A stretch of 64,000 nt of DNA from DATARH01 sp036268425 (GTDB lineage: Bacteria > Pseudomonadota > Alphaproteobacteria > ATCC43930 > CGMCC-115725). Made by a program: the position numbers and the translations under genes. Below, piece by piece: positions 32,301 to 44,249 of the stretch. The DNA lies in assembly GCA_036268425.1 (NCBI GenBank), contig DATAUE010000114.1:200465-264464 (forward strand), read 5' to 3'. The notes under the pieces were generated by a model that searched no databases, was not told the origin of the DNA, and saw only the letters and a program-made list of their open reading frames with translations. The number at the start of each line of letters is the position of its first letter. Position 1 is the first letter of the stretch.

Positions 32301-33149
32301 TCAGGTGGTAAGCCGCGCCGCAAAAAAATCGTCGATCGAACGCATCAGCGCGGTGGCGATGCGGCGCTGATAGGCATGCTGCTGCAACAGGCGTTCGTCA
32401 TCGGGATTTGACAGACAGCCAAGCTCAACCAGAGCCGATGGCATGTCGGGTGCGGTCAGGACGGCAAAGCCCGCGGAACGGTGCGGCGTATCGAGCAACG
32501 GCACCGCATGCCCCATATCCTCGACGATCGCATGTGCCAGCATCTGCGAGGCGTTGTTGGTCTGCCGCTGCGCCAGATCGAGCAGGATGGCGCCGATGAC
32601 CCGCGGCTGCCGCGACAAGTGCACGCCCGACACGAAATCGTCCTTGTTTTCACGCGCCGCCAGCGCCGCCGCCTCATGGTCGGAGGCTTCCTCAGATAGC
32701 GTATAGACCGACAAGCCGCGCACCGTGGCGTCGGGCAACATGTCGGCATGCAGCGACAGCAGCAGATCGGCATGTTTCGCTCTGGCCCGCTCCACCCGTT
32801 TGCGCAGCGGGACAAACGTGTCGCCATGTCGCGTCAGAACCGCGCGGTAGCGGCCGCTCGCCTCAAGTTGTCGCGCCAGTTCTCGCGCGACGGGCAGTGT
32901 GATGTTCTTTTCGTAGACGTGGTGCGGGCTGATCGCCCCCGGATCAGGCCCACCATGGCCCGGATCGACCGCAACCGTGTGCAGCGGCTTCGGCACATGC
33001 ATCGGCATGCGCCGGTGCCGCGGCGCATGCCGATGCAGACCGGATTTACGAGCAGACCGCGCCTCGGCAGCGCCACCCAGCCCCCCAGCCAGAATGACGC
33101 CCGCGGCGAGCGCCAACAGCGCGCGCCGCGCAATAACATCGTCCCGCAT
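32301..33149 (-). CDS. N-acetylmuramoyl-L-alanine amidase
   Basis: A 282-residue Amidase_3 enzyme that cuts the bond between the glycan and the stem peptide of peptidoglycan. The start MRDDVIARRALLALAAGVIL is a signal peptide, cut near AEA; ARRALL could make it a Tat signal as in AmiC. Zinc ligands: VDPGHGGPDPGAI (His), YEKNITLPVA (Glu), LLLSLHADM (His); catalytic Glu in ALVELGCLSN. A His/Arg-rich linker (HRHAPRHRRMPMH) joins signal and domain. No AMIN domain is present, so septal targeting is not implied. Confidence 0.92.
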   Translation of the reverse strand: MRDDVIARRALLALAAGVILAGGLGGAAEARSARKSGLHRHAPRHRRMPMHVPKPLHTVAVDPGHGGPDPGAISPHHVYEKNITLPVARELARQLEASGRYRAVLTRHGDTFVPLRKRVERARAKHADLLLSLHADMLPDATVRGLSVYTLSEEASDHEAAALAARENKDDFVSGVHLSRQPRVIGAILLDLAQRQTNNASQMLAHAIVEDMGHAVPLLDTPHRSAGFAVLTAPDMPSALVELGCLSNPDDERLLQQHAYQRRIATALMRSIDDFFAARLTT

Positions 33150-33260
33150 TCCCCCACCCCCGACAGCACCCTCGCCGGGACCTGAGGGAGCCTGTTAATG
33201 CAGAACTATGGCGTAATTACGCTGTCGATTCTCCGTCGCCGGCCGATCCCCGTCGCCGCG

Positions 33261-33635
33261 TCAGCGGCGGTGGCGTGCGTCGTCGCTGCCGCGCGGTTTC
33301 GGCAGGGCGGCAACGCCGGTCCGCGACCGCAATTCATGCCGCAACAGCTCAAGCATGCGGATCATTTCATCGCAGGAATGCTGCGCCCAACCCGATACTC
33401 GCATAAAGCCCGATACTCGGATGAAATCCGCTAGGCGCGTGACACGCGATGGATTGCGCAGGCTCGCCATGCCGTATCGCCGATAGGCTGCGACCCAGCG
33501 CGCCACCTCCCGCTCCGAAACCCCGGATGTCGCCGCGGCCTGCGCGGCGCTCCAGCCATCGACCAGGACCCGTTGAACAATCTGTCCCCGCTGTGCTGCG
33601 GTGATGTCGCGGGTTTTAATCTGGCCTTTTTGCAT
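33261..33635 (-). CDS. Helix-turn-helix protein resembling IS481 N-terminal domain
   Basis: A 124-residue protein. Residues 10-65 are a helix-turn-helix (AAQRGQIVQRVLVDGWSAAQ, then ATSGVSEREVARWVAAYRRY) followed by GMASLRNPSR, much like the N-terminal part of IS481-type transposases and some stand-alone regulators. No DDE catalytic part follows. The C-terminal part includes a 6-residue duplication (FIRVSG-FMRVSG) due to an 18-bp tandem repeat. ATG 33635 is used. It may be a transposase remnant or an independent regulator; the sequence does not decide. Confidence 0.6.
   Translation of the reverse strand: MQKGQIKTRDITAAQRGQIVQRVLVDGWSAAQAAATSGVSEREVARWVAAYRRYGMASLRNPSRVTRLADFIRVSGFMRVSGWAQHSCDEMIRMLELLRHELRSRTGVAALPKPRGSDDARHRR
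33391..33426. repeat. 18-bp in-frame tandem duplication
   Basis: CCCGATACTCGCATAAAG (33391-33408) and CCCGATACTCGGATGAAA (33409-33426) are adjacent and differ at four positions. On the minus strand they encode FMRVSG and FIRVSG in the helix-turn-helix protein. Confidence 0.9.
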
Positions 33636-33701
33636 GGCTCGCACCTTTGCCGGTTACGAGCCTAACGCCGGCTAAGAGCAAATTGTCCCCTTGGGGACGG
33701 G

Positions 33702-34691
33702 TTACGTCGCGAGATTTACCACCAGTCGACCCTGCACCTCGCCTTTGAGGATGCGCCCGGCAACCTCCGGCACCTGCGCCAGCGCGATGTCTTGGGTGAT
33801 CTGTTCGAGGCGATCGAGCGGCAGGTCGCGCGCGATGCGGCCCCATGCCTCAAGCCGCAGATCGTGCGGGCACATGACCGAGTCGATGCCGAGCAGATTG
33901 ACGCCACGCAGAAGAAACGGGAGGACGCTGGTCGGCACGTCGCTGCCGCCGGCAAGGCCGCAGGCGGCAACGCTGGCGCGGTATTTGAGCTGCGTCAGGA
34001 TTGTGGCGAGCGTATCGCCCCCGACCGCATCGATCGCGCCGTCCCAGCGCTCGCGGTCGAGCGGCCGCGCCGGCTTTGCGGCAAGCGCCGCGCGCTCGAC
34101 CAAGTCGACAGCGCCCAGCCCGGTCAGGTAGCCGCGCAATTCCGGCCGCCCGGTCGCTGCGAACGGGCGATGACCGAGTGACGACAACAGCGCGAGCGCC
34201 ACACTGCCGACGCCCCCAGCCGCTCCGGTAACCAGCACGTCGCCGCCCGCCGGCAGACCGTGCCGCTCCAGCGCCATGACCGCCAGCATCGCGGTAAACC
34301 CGGCGGTGCCGACCGCCATCGCCTGCCGGGTACTCAACCCCTCGGGCAGGTGCACCAGCATATCGGCCTTGACCCGCGCCCGCTCGGCATACCCGCCCCA
34401 CTGTATCTCGCCGACCCGCCAGCCGGTCAGCACGACACGGTCGCCCGGTTTGAATTCCGGGGATTGCGATTGCTCGACGGTGCCGGCGAAATCGATCCCC
34501 GGCACATGCGGGTATTGCCGCACGAGACGGCCCAGCCCGCGGACGATCATCCCGTCCTTGTAGTTCAGCGTCGAATACTCGACGGCAACCGTGACATCGC
34601 CGGCCGGCAACTGCGCCCCGTCGACGCTATCGAGGCGCGGCACGATCTTGCCGCCCTCGTCGTGCAGAACGAGCGCACGGAACTTCGCCAT
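33702..34691 (-). CDS. acuI: Acrylyl-CoA reductase-like MDR oxidoreductase
   Basis: A 329-residue medium-chain reductase of the YhdH/AcuI group. FRALVLHDEGGK and EYSTLNYKDGMIVRGLG and YPHVPGIDFAGTV are characteristic, as is VLTGWRVGEIQWGGYAERAR. The cofactor loop is VLVTGAAGGVGSVA (about 153-166). It lacks zinc-binding residues. AcuI reduces acryloyl-CoA to propionyl-CoA with NADPH; a propionyl-CoA carboxylase-like subunit at the end of the window would fit such a flux, but they are 28 kb apart. Forty-nine bases separate it from the thiolase gene upstream. Confidence 0.87.
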   Translation of the reverse strand: MAKFRALVLHDEGGKIVPRLDSVDGAQLPAGDVTVAVEYSTLNYKDGMIVRGLGRLVRQYPHVPGIDFAGTVEQSQSPEFKPGDRVVLTGWRVGEIQWGGYAERARVKADMLVHLPEGLSTRQAMAVGTAGFTAMLAVMALERHGLPAGGDVLVTGAAGGVGSVALALLSSLGHRPFAATGRPELRGYLTGLGAVDLVERAALAAKPARPLDRERWDGAIDAVGGDTLATILTQLKYRASVAACGLAGGSDVPTSVLPFLLRGVNLLGIDSVMCPHDLRLEAWGRIARDLPLDRLEQITQDIALAQVPEVAGRILKGEVQGRLVVNLAT

Positions 34692-34740
34692 ATCAGCAGC
34701 CTTTCAGAACAGGTGCGGGATCGGGGGAGACCTGCCGCCC

Positions 34741-35910
34741 CTACATCCGCAACGGTTCGAGGATGCTGACGAAATTCGCCACCGCGGCGCCGCCCATGTT
34801 CATCACCCCGGCCAGCTTTGCACCCGGAATCTGCATATCGCCAGCCGCACCGGTCACCTGCATCGAAGCCAGGACGTGCATCGACACGCCGGTGGCGCCG
34901 ACCGGGTGACCTTTGGATTTGAGGCCGCCCGACGGGTTGATCGGCAATCTGCCGTCCTTTTCGGTCCAGCCTTCGAGGATGGCGCGGGCGCCTTCGCCCT
35001 GCGGCGTCAGCCCCATCGCCTCGTACTCGATCAGTTCGGCGATCGTGAAACAATCATGCGTCTCGACGAGGTCGAGGTCGTCGAGGTTGAGCCGTGCGGC
35101 ACCCAGCGCCTTTTTCCAGGCCAGCGCCGGCCCGTCGAACGCCAGAATGTCGCGGCGGCTCATCGGCAGGAAGTCGTTGACCTGCTCGGCGGCGCGGAAC
35201 GCCACGGCCTTGCCGAACGACAACGCGGTCTGGGTGTCGGCGAGCACCACCGCCGCGGCGCCGTCCGACACCAGCGAGCAATCGGTACGTTTCAGCGGCC
35301 CCGCCACAAGCGGGTTCTTATCGGAGATCGTGCGGCAGAATTCATAGCCGAGGTCGCGGCGCATCTGCGCCAGCGGGTTCGCGACGCCGTTCTTGTGGTT
35401 CTTGGCGGCGATGCGCGCCAGGGCGTCAGACTGGTCGCCGTAACGCTGAAAATATTTCTGCGCGATCTGTCCGAAAATCCCGGCGAAGCCGCCTTCGATC
35501 TGGTCTTCCTCCTTGCGGTAGGAGGCGCGCAGCAGCAGGTCGTTGACCTCAGCCCCCGACACTTCGGTCATCTTCTCGACGCCGACCACCAGCACGATCC
35601 GTCCCTTGCCGGCGGCGATCGTGTTGAGCCCCATATGGATCGCGGCCGAGCCGGTGGCGCAGGCATTCTCGACGCGTGTCGCCGGTTTGAAGCGGAAGGC
35701 CGGGTCGGCCTGGAACACCAGGGACGCCGGAAATTCTTGCTTTACAAAGCCGCCATTCATCGTGCCGAGAAACACCGCGTCGACATCGGCGGCGGCGATG
35801 CCGGCATCAGCCAAAGCGCCTTGCGCGACTTCGGTAATCAGCGATTCGACATCGCGCCCGTCATGCTTGCCGAACTTGCTGTGCGCCCAACCGACGATGC
35901 AACCGGTCAT
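34741..35910 (-). CDS. Thiolase family acyl-CoA acetyltransferase
   Basis: A 389-residue thiolase of the SCP-x/lipid-transfer type. Nucleophile Cys in RVENACATGSAAIH (about residue 87), ETHDCFTIAE with the His, and the C-terminal GGLKSKGHPVGATG. The second catalytic Cys of biosynthetic thiolases is not at its usual CxG site, as in other SCP-x members. ATG 35910 follows GGAGGAGACGGAA and is firm. Probably cotranscribed with the reductase downstream; a role in acyl-CoA breakdown is inferred. Confidence 0.9.
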   Translation of the reverse strand: MTGCIVGWAHSKFGKHDGRDVESLITEVAQGALADAGIAAADVDAVFLGTMNGGFVKQEFPASLVFQADPAFRFKPATRVENACATGSAAIHMGLNTIAAGKGRIVLVVGVEKMTEVSGAEVNDLLLRASYRKEEDQIEGGFAGIFGQIAQKYFQRYGDQSDALARIAAKNHKNGVANPLAQMRRDLGYEFCRTISDKNPLVAGPLKRTDCSLVSDGAAAVVLADTQTALSFGKAVAFRAAEQVNDFLPMSRRDILAFDGPALAWKKALGAARLNLDDLDLVETHDCFTIAELIEYEAMGLTPQGEGARAILEGWTEKDGRLPINPSGGLKSKGHPVGATGVSMHVLASMQVTGAAGDMQIPGAKLAGVMNMGGAAVANFVSILEPLRM

Positions 35911-35973
35911 TTCCGTCTCCTCCAACCTACCTGACGCTGCCTGCTTGATATAAGACTGCCGATGCCGCGATGC

Positions 35974-37020
35974 TCATCGCAATCGCCAGAAATGGCGAAC
36001 CATGCCGGTAAAGGTGGCACACCACGCGGCGATCGCGACCCACACGAAAACGCGCGGCACCATCGTCAGCGCCGGCAGCCCAATTTCCTGCGCGAATGCC
36101 CAACTCGCCGCCGTGTACATGCCGAGCGGAAAGACGATCGACCAGTTTTCGAGACGGTAGCCGAGCGGCATCGTGCGATGCCGCCACAAGGTCAACAATA
36201 TCAGCAGCGGTATCCACCAGGTCGCCAACGCCCATAGCAGCAGCGTCTCGGTAAACAGTACGTCGCGCACCGGCGCGAGCACCGGATCAGCCGCAATCGC
36301 TTGCAGCAGCTTGGCCCCGGCCAATGTCGAGATCGCCGCTGCACCCATGTTGATCCAATAGGACGGGGTGAAATGCTGGTGTGCGAACGGCATGAACAGC
36401 CAGCGGTACAGGATCAGCGTCAGCAGGATCAGATAGAAAAAGCTGCCGATGAGAAACAGCCCGACGCTGATCAGCAGAACGGGATCGGCCAGACTCCAGG
36501 CCCGCGCAGCATGAGTTCCAAGGATCGCCAGCGCCTCGGTCGCCACGACGATCAAGAGCCAGCCGCCGCTCAACCCGTCGTCCAGCGGCAATTTTTCCGG
36601 CCGGATCGTCATCGCCGCAAAGAGACCGTAGATCAGCCCGAGCCACAGCAACCCCGCGGCGATCCATAATGGCGGTACAAGCGCCAGGTCGGTGGTCAAA
36701 AGCGCGATCTGGCTGCCCATGACGCAGGTTCCAGCGACGATGGTCAACAGGCCGGGGCCGCGGCGGTCGTCGGCGAAATCCGCTAACAGCCCGGCCGGAC
36801 GGCGGCACAACCGCACCAGCAGAAGCAACCACAAGCCGGGAAATGCCACGAGGTTGATCGCGAACAAAACCCGCGCGATGCCGCCCAGCCCGACCGACGC
36901 GGCCGCGATCGACACGATCCCCGTCGCCATGACAAAGGCGAAACTGCCCGGGGTAAACATCGCGGCGACCCGGACCAGCCCGGCAAACCGCGGTGTTACA
37001 AGGACAACATCATCTGGCAT
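35974..37020 (-). CDS. TDT family (TehA/SLAC1-like) transporter
   Basis: A 348-residue membrane protein with about ten hydrophobic segments and the family start FTPGSFAFVMATGIVSIAA. SLAC1/TehA-fold proteins form anion channels or carry dicarboxylates, sulfite or tellurite. The conserved segments PLGMYTAASWAFAQEIGLP near the end match the TDT branch. Substrate cannot be told from sequence. The gene is flanked by a thiolase and a TPR protein gene on the same strand. Confidence 0.87.
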   Translation of the reverse strand: MPDDVVLVTPRFAGLVRVAAMFTPGSFAFVMATGIVSIAAASVGLGGIARVLFAINLVAFPGLWLLLLVRLCRRPAGLLADFADDRRGPGLLTIVAGTCVMGSQIALLTTDLALVPPLWIAAGLLWLGLIYGLFAAMTIRPEKLPLDDGLSGGWLLIVVATEALAILGTHAARAWSLADPVLLISVGLFLIGSFFYLILLTLILYRWLFMPFAHQHFTPSYWINMGAAAISTLAGAKLLQAIAADPVLAPVRDVLFTETLLLWALATWWIPLLILLTLWRHRTMPLGYRLENWSIVFPLGMYTAASWAFAQEIGLPALTMVPRVFVWVAIAAWCATFTGMVRHFWRLR

Positions 37021-37072
37021 GGCGGCCGCATCCTAGCAGATGCCTGCTGCATCGGGTTTTTTAGCAACGGGG

Positions 37073-38110
37073 CTAAACACGGCGTTCGCGCCGGTGCTCC
37101 TCCGATTCGGCGTTGTTGAGAATGCGGCGCGCATTCTTGAAAGCCGCGTCGGCCGCGGCCGTATTGCCCTCGGCGCGATAGATGTTGCTGAGCTGCGTCT
37201 GGGCATAGGCGATCCGCGGTGTCTCCTTGCTGTCGCCTTGTTCAAGCAGCGACACCGCCTTGCTGAAGGCGTTGCGCGCGGCGTCGTTGCGCTTCAACGC
37301 GGCGTAGGCAAGACCGAGGTCGTACAGATCGTCGGCAATAAACGGGTGCACCGCGCCGAGGTGGCGCTGATCGATCGCCGTCGCCTGTTCGATCAGGGGC
37401 AGCGCGTCATTGACCTTGCCCTGGCGGAAATACAGATGCGCCAGTTGCGACAGGCTGCGCGCAGTGTCGTCACTGCTGGCGCCGCTGACACGACGGTCCT
37501 GCGTCAACGCCTCGGTCAGCACGTTCTCCGCAGCATCGAAACGGCCGGCCGCGATCTGCACCGCACCGAGCATCCGCAACGGCTCGGCGGAGCCCGGCGA
37601 CGCGGTGCGACGTGCAATGTCGACCGCGCGGTCGGCCCAAATTTTCGCCGCGCCGGTGTCGCCGCGCGCCAGCGCGATGCGACTCAGCCCCGCGAACATT
37701 CGAGCGAGACCGGCTGCGTCGTTGCCGGCGCGCGCCGCAAGCATCCTTGTGGCGATCGTCAATAACGGTTCGGCGTCGAGATAGCGGCGGCGATCAATTT
37801 CCACATCGGCGACCGCCGCCATCGCCTCTGCCACTTCGGCGGAGCCACAGCCAAAGGCCGCGATCGTGATTTTCAGCGCCCGCCGCCGTGATGCCGTCGC
37901 ATCCGCCAGCGCGCCTGCGCGCCATTCGGCATGCGCCAATGCGGCGAGCGCCGGCAACAAAGCCGGGCTGGTCTTGCCGTCATGCGCCTCGGCCGCCGTG
38001 AGACCCGCGGTCAGGCGCTCGACTGCCGCCGCCGTCGTATCTTCCGCGTATAGCGGTGGCGCAATCAACGCCACGACGATCAGCCACAGGCCGGCGATCC
38101 AAGCCCTCAT
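37073..38110 (-). CDS. Secreted tetratricopeptide-repeat protein
   Basis: A 345-residue protein with a signal peptide (MRAWIAGLWLIVVALIAPP, cut near LYA-ED) and tandem TPR-like helices throughout: LLPALAALAHAEWRAGALAD, SLSQLAHLYFRQGKVNDALP, DDLYDLGLAYAALKRNDAAR, YAQTQLSNIYRAEGNTAAAD. It probably acts in the periplasm as a protein-binding scaffold. ATG 38110 opens the signal peptide; the long frame before it has no features. Divergent from the AhpD-like gene. Binding partner unknown. Confidence 0.83.
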   Translation of the reverse strand: MRAWIAGLWLIVVALIAPPLYAEDTTAAAVERLTAGLTAAEAHDGKTSPALLPALAALAHAEWRAGALADATASRRRALKITIAAFGCGSAEVAEAMAAVADVEIDRRRYLDAEPLLTIATRMLAARAGNDAAGLARMFAGLSRIALARGDTGAAKIWADRAVDIARRTASPGSAEPLRMLGAVQIAAGRFDAAENVLTEALTQDRRVSGASSDDTARSLSQLAHLYFRQGKVNDALPLIEQATAIDQRHLGAVHPFIADDLYDLGLAYAALKRNDAARNAFSKAVSLLEQGDSKETPRIAYAQTQLSNIYRAEGNTAAADAAFKNARRILNNAESEEHRRERRV

Positions 38111-38251
38111 CAGCCAGACAGCACCCTCAAAAAAGCCGGTGCTAGCGATACCGGCATTAATGTGCCGGGTCCAGGTCCGCCCACGCGAATAAGCCGAGGC
38201 TTGACGATCGCGATAAGGCACAAGAGGGTTGCCGCAACATAGGGGGCGGAA

Positions 38252-38808
38252 ATGGCACGGGTGCGAAGCATTACGGCGGCTGAGTTGCCCGACGATCTGG
38301 CTGCGATCTACCGCGAATTCGCCGACAGCTACGGCCCTTTCGGCAATCAGGTCGCCGCCTTCGCCCATGTTCCGGCGGCATTGCGCCACCTGATGCCGCT
38401 GCTGATGGAATTGCGTGCTGCCAAGACGCTGCCCAAGCGCGCCCTCGAACTGGCGATCGTCACGGTATCGCAACTCAATGCCTGCGATTACTGCGTGACG
38501 CATCACAAGCCGTTTCTGGCGATCGAAGGCGTGTCGGCCGCCGGCGCCGACCGGCTGCTGGAGTATCGCGACCATCCGGAACTGGGTGAACTGGACAAGC
38601 TCGTGGTCGAGTTCGCTATCGCCGCCTGGGAACGGCCGAACCGCCTGCCGGACGAAATTTTTAACCGGCTGCGGCAGCATTTCAGCGAGGCGCAGATCGT
38701 TGAACTGACGCTACGCATAACGCTGTGCGGGTTCTTCAACAAATTCAACGATGCATTGCAAATCGACGAGGAGCCGGAGGCCGTCGGGCGCCTCGGCGCA
38801 GCAGCGTA

Positions 38809-38809
<1 letters not shown>
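38252..38809 (+). CDS. Carboxymuconolactone decarboxylase/AhpD-like protein
   Basis: A 185-residue protein of the AhpD/CMD fold with the redox motif CDYCVTHH (C-x2-C-x3-H, about residues 77-84), as in alkylhydroperoxidase AhpD. The true decarboxylase lacks this CxxC, so a peroxidase or thiol-redox role is more likely. The stop shares a base with the next gene's ATG (TAATG), so it is translationally coupled to the glucosidase. Confidence 0.87.
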
Positions 38810-41565
<2,756 letters not shown>

Positions 41566-41667
41566 ACGATGTTCGGCCGCTTCTGCAAGCCGGCCGGATC
41601 AGTTGACGAACCGCAAAAAAATACGGCATTCAACGCGTCGATCAACCTCGCTCGCGCCGCCCCGCCC

Positions 41668-41838
41668 ATGACGCTTCAATACCTGCTGATGACCGTTTTT
41701 GCCGTGCTGCTGGTCGGGCTGGTTATCCCTTTTTCCTACGGCATCCGCATGGCGATCTTCCTGGCGCTGGTCGTTGTCAGCATCCTGACCTTTCTCGGCG
41801 GCGGGATGCACTATTTCCTCAGCCTGATGCACTCCTGA
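41668..41838 (+). CDS. Small two-segment membrane protein
   Basis: A 56-residue hydrophobic protein, MTLQYLLMTVFAVLLVGLVI then a short polar turn (SYGIR) and MAIFLALVVVSILTFLGGG, ending HYFLSLMHS: two membrane helices. The frame is open from ATG 41569, just behind the glucosidase stop; that longer version adds 33 residues without features and neither start has a clear ribosome site. No family recognised. Confidence 0.5.
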   Translation: MTLQYLLMTVFAVLLVGLVIPFSYGIRMAIFLALVVVSILTFLGGGMHYFLSLMHS

Positions 41839-41929
41839 CGGTAACAAGCGCGGGGGTTTCCGATCGCCTGTTGGCGGCGGCGGCGATGGCGTGGCAAGCT
41901 CATAGCGAGCACCCGCTGCGAGGTCGATC

Positions 41930-42307
41930 ATGAAAATCGCGCGTCTTGACCATCTCGTCCTGACCGTCGCCGACATCCCCAAAACCTGCGATTTCTACAC
42001 CAAGGTTCTCGGCATGGAGGTCGTCACCTTCGGCGAGGGCCGCACGGCGCTGCGCTTCGGCCAGCAGAAGATCAACCTGCACCCGGCCGACAACATTCCC
42101 GGCCTCGTCGCCGACCATCCGACCGCCGGCTCGGGCGATTTGTGCTTTATCAGCGAGACGCCGATTGCCGAGGTCGTGGCGCACCTGAAAGAGTGCAATG
42201 TCCCGATCATCACCGGCCCCGGTCCGCGCGCCGGCGCGATCGGCACGATCCAGTCGGTCTATATCCGCGACCCCGACCAGAACCTCGTCGAAATCTCGAA
42301 TTACTGA
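41930..42307 (+). CDS. VOC family (glyoxalase-fold) protein, copy 1
   Basis: A 125-residue vicinal oxygen chelate protein: RLDHLVLTVADIPKTCDFYT, GMEVVTFGEGRTALRFGQQK, and SVYIRDPDQNLVEISNY at the end with the metal Glu. The paired betaalphabetabetabeta modules hold His and Glu metal ligands (H8, E122 among them). It is a close paralogue of the gene at 43504: both share GEGRxALxFGQQKIxL and GAIGTIQSVYIxDPDxNxxEIS. The substrate is unknown. Confidence 0.88.
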   Translation: MKIARLDHLVLTVADIPKTCDFYTKVLGMEVVTFGEGRTALRFGQQKINLHPADNIPGLVADHPTAGSGDLCFISETPIAEVVAHLKECNVPIITGPGPRAGAIGTIQSVYIRDPDQNLVEISNY

Positions 42308-42346
42308 GCCGCAGCGTCATCCTAAGCGGGGTGAAGAGGTGCGCGA

Positions 42347-43456
42347 ATGAAGATCGAAAAAATCGAGACCTTTCAAATCCGCTGGTCGCCCGCGGACAAG
42401 CCGGCGCAGAACAGCGCCTGGGTACGCGTGCGTTGCGGCGACGGCATTTTCGGGATCGGCGAAGCGTCACCGATGCTCGGCGGCCTCGCTTCGCTTGGCA
42501 TCATCGCACGCGATATCGCGCCCACTCTGATCGGCCGGGACCCGCTCGACCATGCCGTATTGCTCGACACGGCCTTTCACCGGCTGGTCAAGCTCGGCCC
42601 TGAAGGCGCCCTGACCGGCGCGCTGGCGGCGCTCGATATCGCGCTGTGGGATGTCAAAGGCAAATTACTGGGACAGCCGGTCTACAAGCTGCTCGGCGGC
42701 GCGTGGCGCACCGCGCTACCCTTTTATGCTTCGATCGGCGGCAATGGGGAGCGCAGCGTCGATGAGGTGCTACGCGTCGTCGAAGCGCGCATGAAAAACC
42801 AGCCGGCGGCGGTCAAGATCCGCTTCGATGCCGACCGCACCAAGGCCGATGTCGATATTCCCGGTGACATCGCCAAAGCCAAGGCCGTGCGCAAGCTCGT
42901 CGGCGACGCCTTCCCGCTCGCCTTCGACGCCAATAACGGCTACTCCGTCGGCGGTGCGATGCGAGTCGGGCGCGCCCTCGAAGACCTCGGCTACTGGTGG
43001 TTCGAAGAGCCGGTACAGCACTACCACGTCAAGGCGATGGGCGAGGTGGCACAGCGCCTCGACATCACCGTGTCGGCCGGCGAGCAGACTTACACCCTGG
43101 CCGGCCTCGCGGACCTGATCGGGGCCGGTGTGCGCATGGTGCAGCCGGACATCGTCAAGATGGGCGGTATCAGCGGCCTGATGCAATGCCTGGCACTGGC
43201 TCAGGCGCACGGCGCCGAACTGGTGCCGCACCAGACCCAGCCGACGATTGGCCATACCGCCAGCCTGCACATCGCCGCCTGCCAGATGGGCGCGACCAAG
43301 CCCTGCGAATGGAACGACCCGTCATCGCGTACCCATGCCGTGTTCGAGAACCCGCCTTTCCCGGCAGACGGTCTGTTCCACCTGTCCGCCGAACCCGGCC
43401 TCGGCTTACGGCTTAACGAGGCCGAATTGGCAAAACGCATCATGCCGGTTGCGTGA
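42347..43456 (+). CDS. Mandelate racemase/muconate lactonizing-like enzyme
   Basis: A 369-residue enolase-superfamily protein. The barrel ligands are present: VKIRFDADRTK (K-x-R base), AFDANNGY (Asp ligand), WFEEPVQ (Glu ligand), VSAGEQT (Glu ligand), MVQPDIVKMGG (Asp), and VPHQTQPTIG (catalytic His side). It is expected to abstract a proton next to a carboxylate of a sugar acid or related compound. Substrate not identifiable; the flanking VOC genes in the same direction suggest a shared pathway. Confidence 0.88.
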   Translation: MKIEKIETFQIRWSPADKPAQNSAWVRVRCGDGIFGIGEASPMLGGLASLGIIARDIAPTLIGRDPLDHAVLLDTAFHRLVKLGPEGALTGALAALDIALWDVKGKLLGQPVYKLLGGAWRTALPFYASIGGNGERSVDEVLRVVEARMKNQPAAVKIRFDADRTKADVDIPGDIAKAKAVRKLVGDAFPLAFDANNGYSVGGAMRVGRALEDLGYWWFEEPVQHYHVKAMGEVAQRLDITVSAGEQTYTLAGLADLIGAGVRMVQPDIVKMGGISGLMQCLALAQAHGAELVPHQTQPTIGHTASLHIAACQMGATKPCEWNDPSSRTHAVFENPPFPADGLFHLSAEPGLGLRLNEAELAKRIMPVA

Positions 43457-43503
43457 GGCGGGCCGCTGACGGAAGCTGCAGTTCTCAACCGATGAGGCCG
43501 CAG

Positions 43504-43872
43504 ATGAACATCGAGCGCATCGACCATCTCAACATTACCGTCGCCGATATCGACCGCAGCGTCGAATTCTACCAGCGTGTGCTCGGCATGAAGACCGAGA
43601 GCATGGGCGAAGGCCGTGCCGCATTGTTATTCGGCCAGCAGAAAATCCATCTCGACCTGGCCGGTGGCGCGATGGCAATGGCTGGCGACAAGCGCATGCC
43701 GGCGCATATCTGCTTCGTGACCGCCACACCGATCGGCGAGGTCAAGGCACAACTCGAAAGCTGCGGCGTCCCTGTCCGGATGGAAGGCCCGCGCGCCGGT
43801 GCCATCGGCACAATCCAGTCGGTCTATATTGACGACCCCGACAAGAACTCGATCGAAATCTCGACGTACTGA
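43504..43872 (+). CDS. VOC family (glyoxalase-fold) protein, copy 2
   Basis: A 122-residue paralogue of the gene at 41930. IERIDHLNITVADIDRSVEF, MGEGRAALLFGQQKIHLDL and SVYIDDPDKNSIEISTY match it nearly block for block. ATG 43504 is the conserved start; the frame opens earlier at 43453. It lies 47 bases after the enolase-superfamily gene, the first copy 39 bases before it. Probably a local duplication with divergence. Confidence 0.87.
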   Translation: MNIERIDHLNITVADIDRSVEFYQRVLGMKTESMGEGRAALLFGQQKIHLDLAGGAMAMAGDKRMPAHICFVTATPIGEVKAQLESCGVPVRMEGPRAGAIGTIQSVYIDDPDKNSIEISTY

Positions 43873-44249
43873 CCTCGCGTTTGGGGTAGGGCGGAAAAGC
43901 ACAGCGCCTTTCGCCAACAGTCCGCTAGGCTTGGCAAAGATAGGCGGATTACGCATCCGCTCATCATCCCTACGCGTTGAAGAAAAAAAGCGGCCGGTTT
44001 CGGTGGCGCAGGTGTTGAATACGGCAACCGTCGGGCTGGAATTGCCGCCCATCCGGCTGACCGTTTGGCCAGGGCTTCCCATCACCCCACGCCGTCGCCA
44101 TCGTCGCCGTGGCGATAGCATGAGAAAAGCGTCGGCATCCGACCTCGACGGATCGGCCGTCGAACAACCGCGCTGCCATCAACGCCAACGCAGTGAACCT
44201 GGAATACGTTCTTAGCCGGATCGGGTGGACCGATGCCCCTGGCGCGGCT
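43873..44249. other. Gene-free stretch between convergent genes
   Basis: About 380 bases between the second VOC gene and a leftward aldolase gene. Open frames exist on both strands (for example minus-strand 43627-44121, which overlaps the VOC gene in antisense) but none shows family features or a plausible start. No terminator hairpin with a T-run is evident. It may hold a decayed gene that I cannot name. Confidence 0.5.

Noticed and set aside
37039..37062. Plus-strand terminator (GATGC/GCATC stem and T6)
   Set aside because: Both flanking genes run on the minus strand, so no plus-strand transcript is expected to end here, and the stem has only five pairs.
43873..44249. Decayed gene in the gap after the second VOC gene
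   Set aside because: Open frames on both strands were read and none gave a recognisable motif or plausible start; listed only as gene-free.
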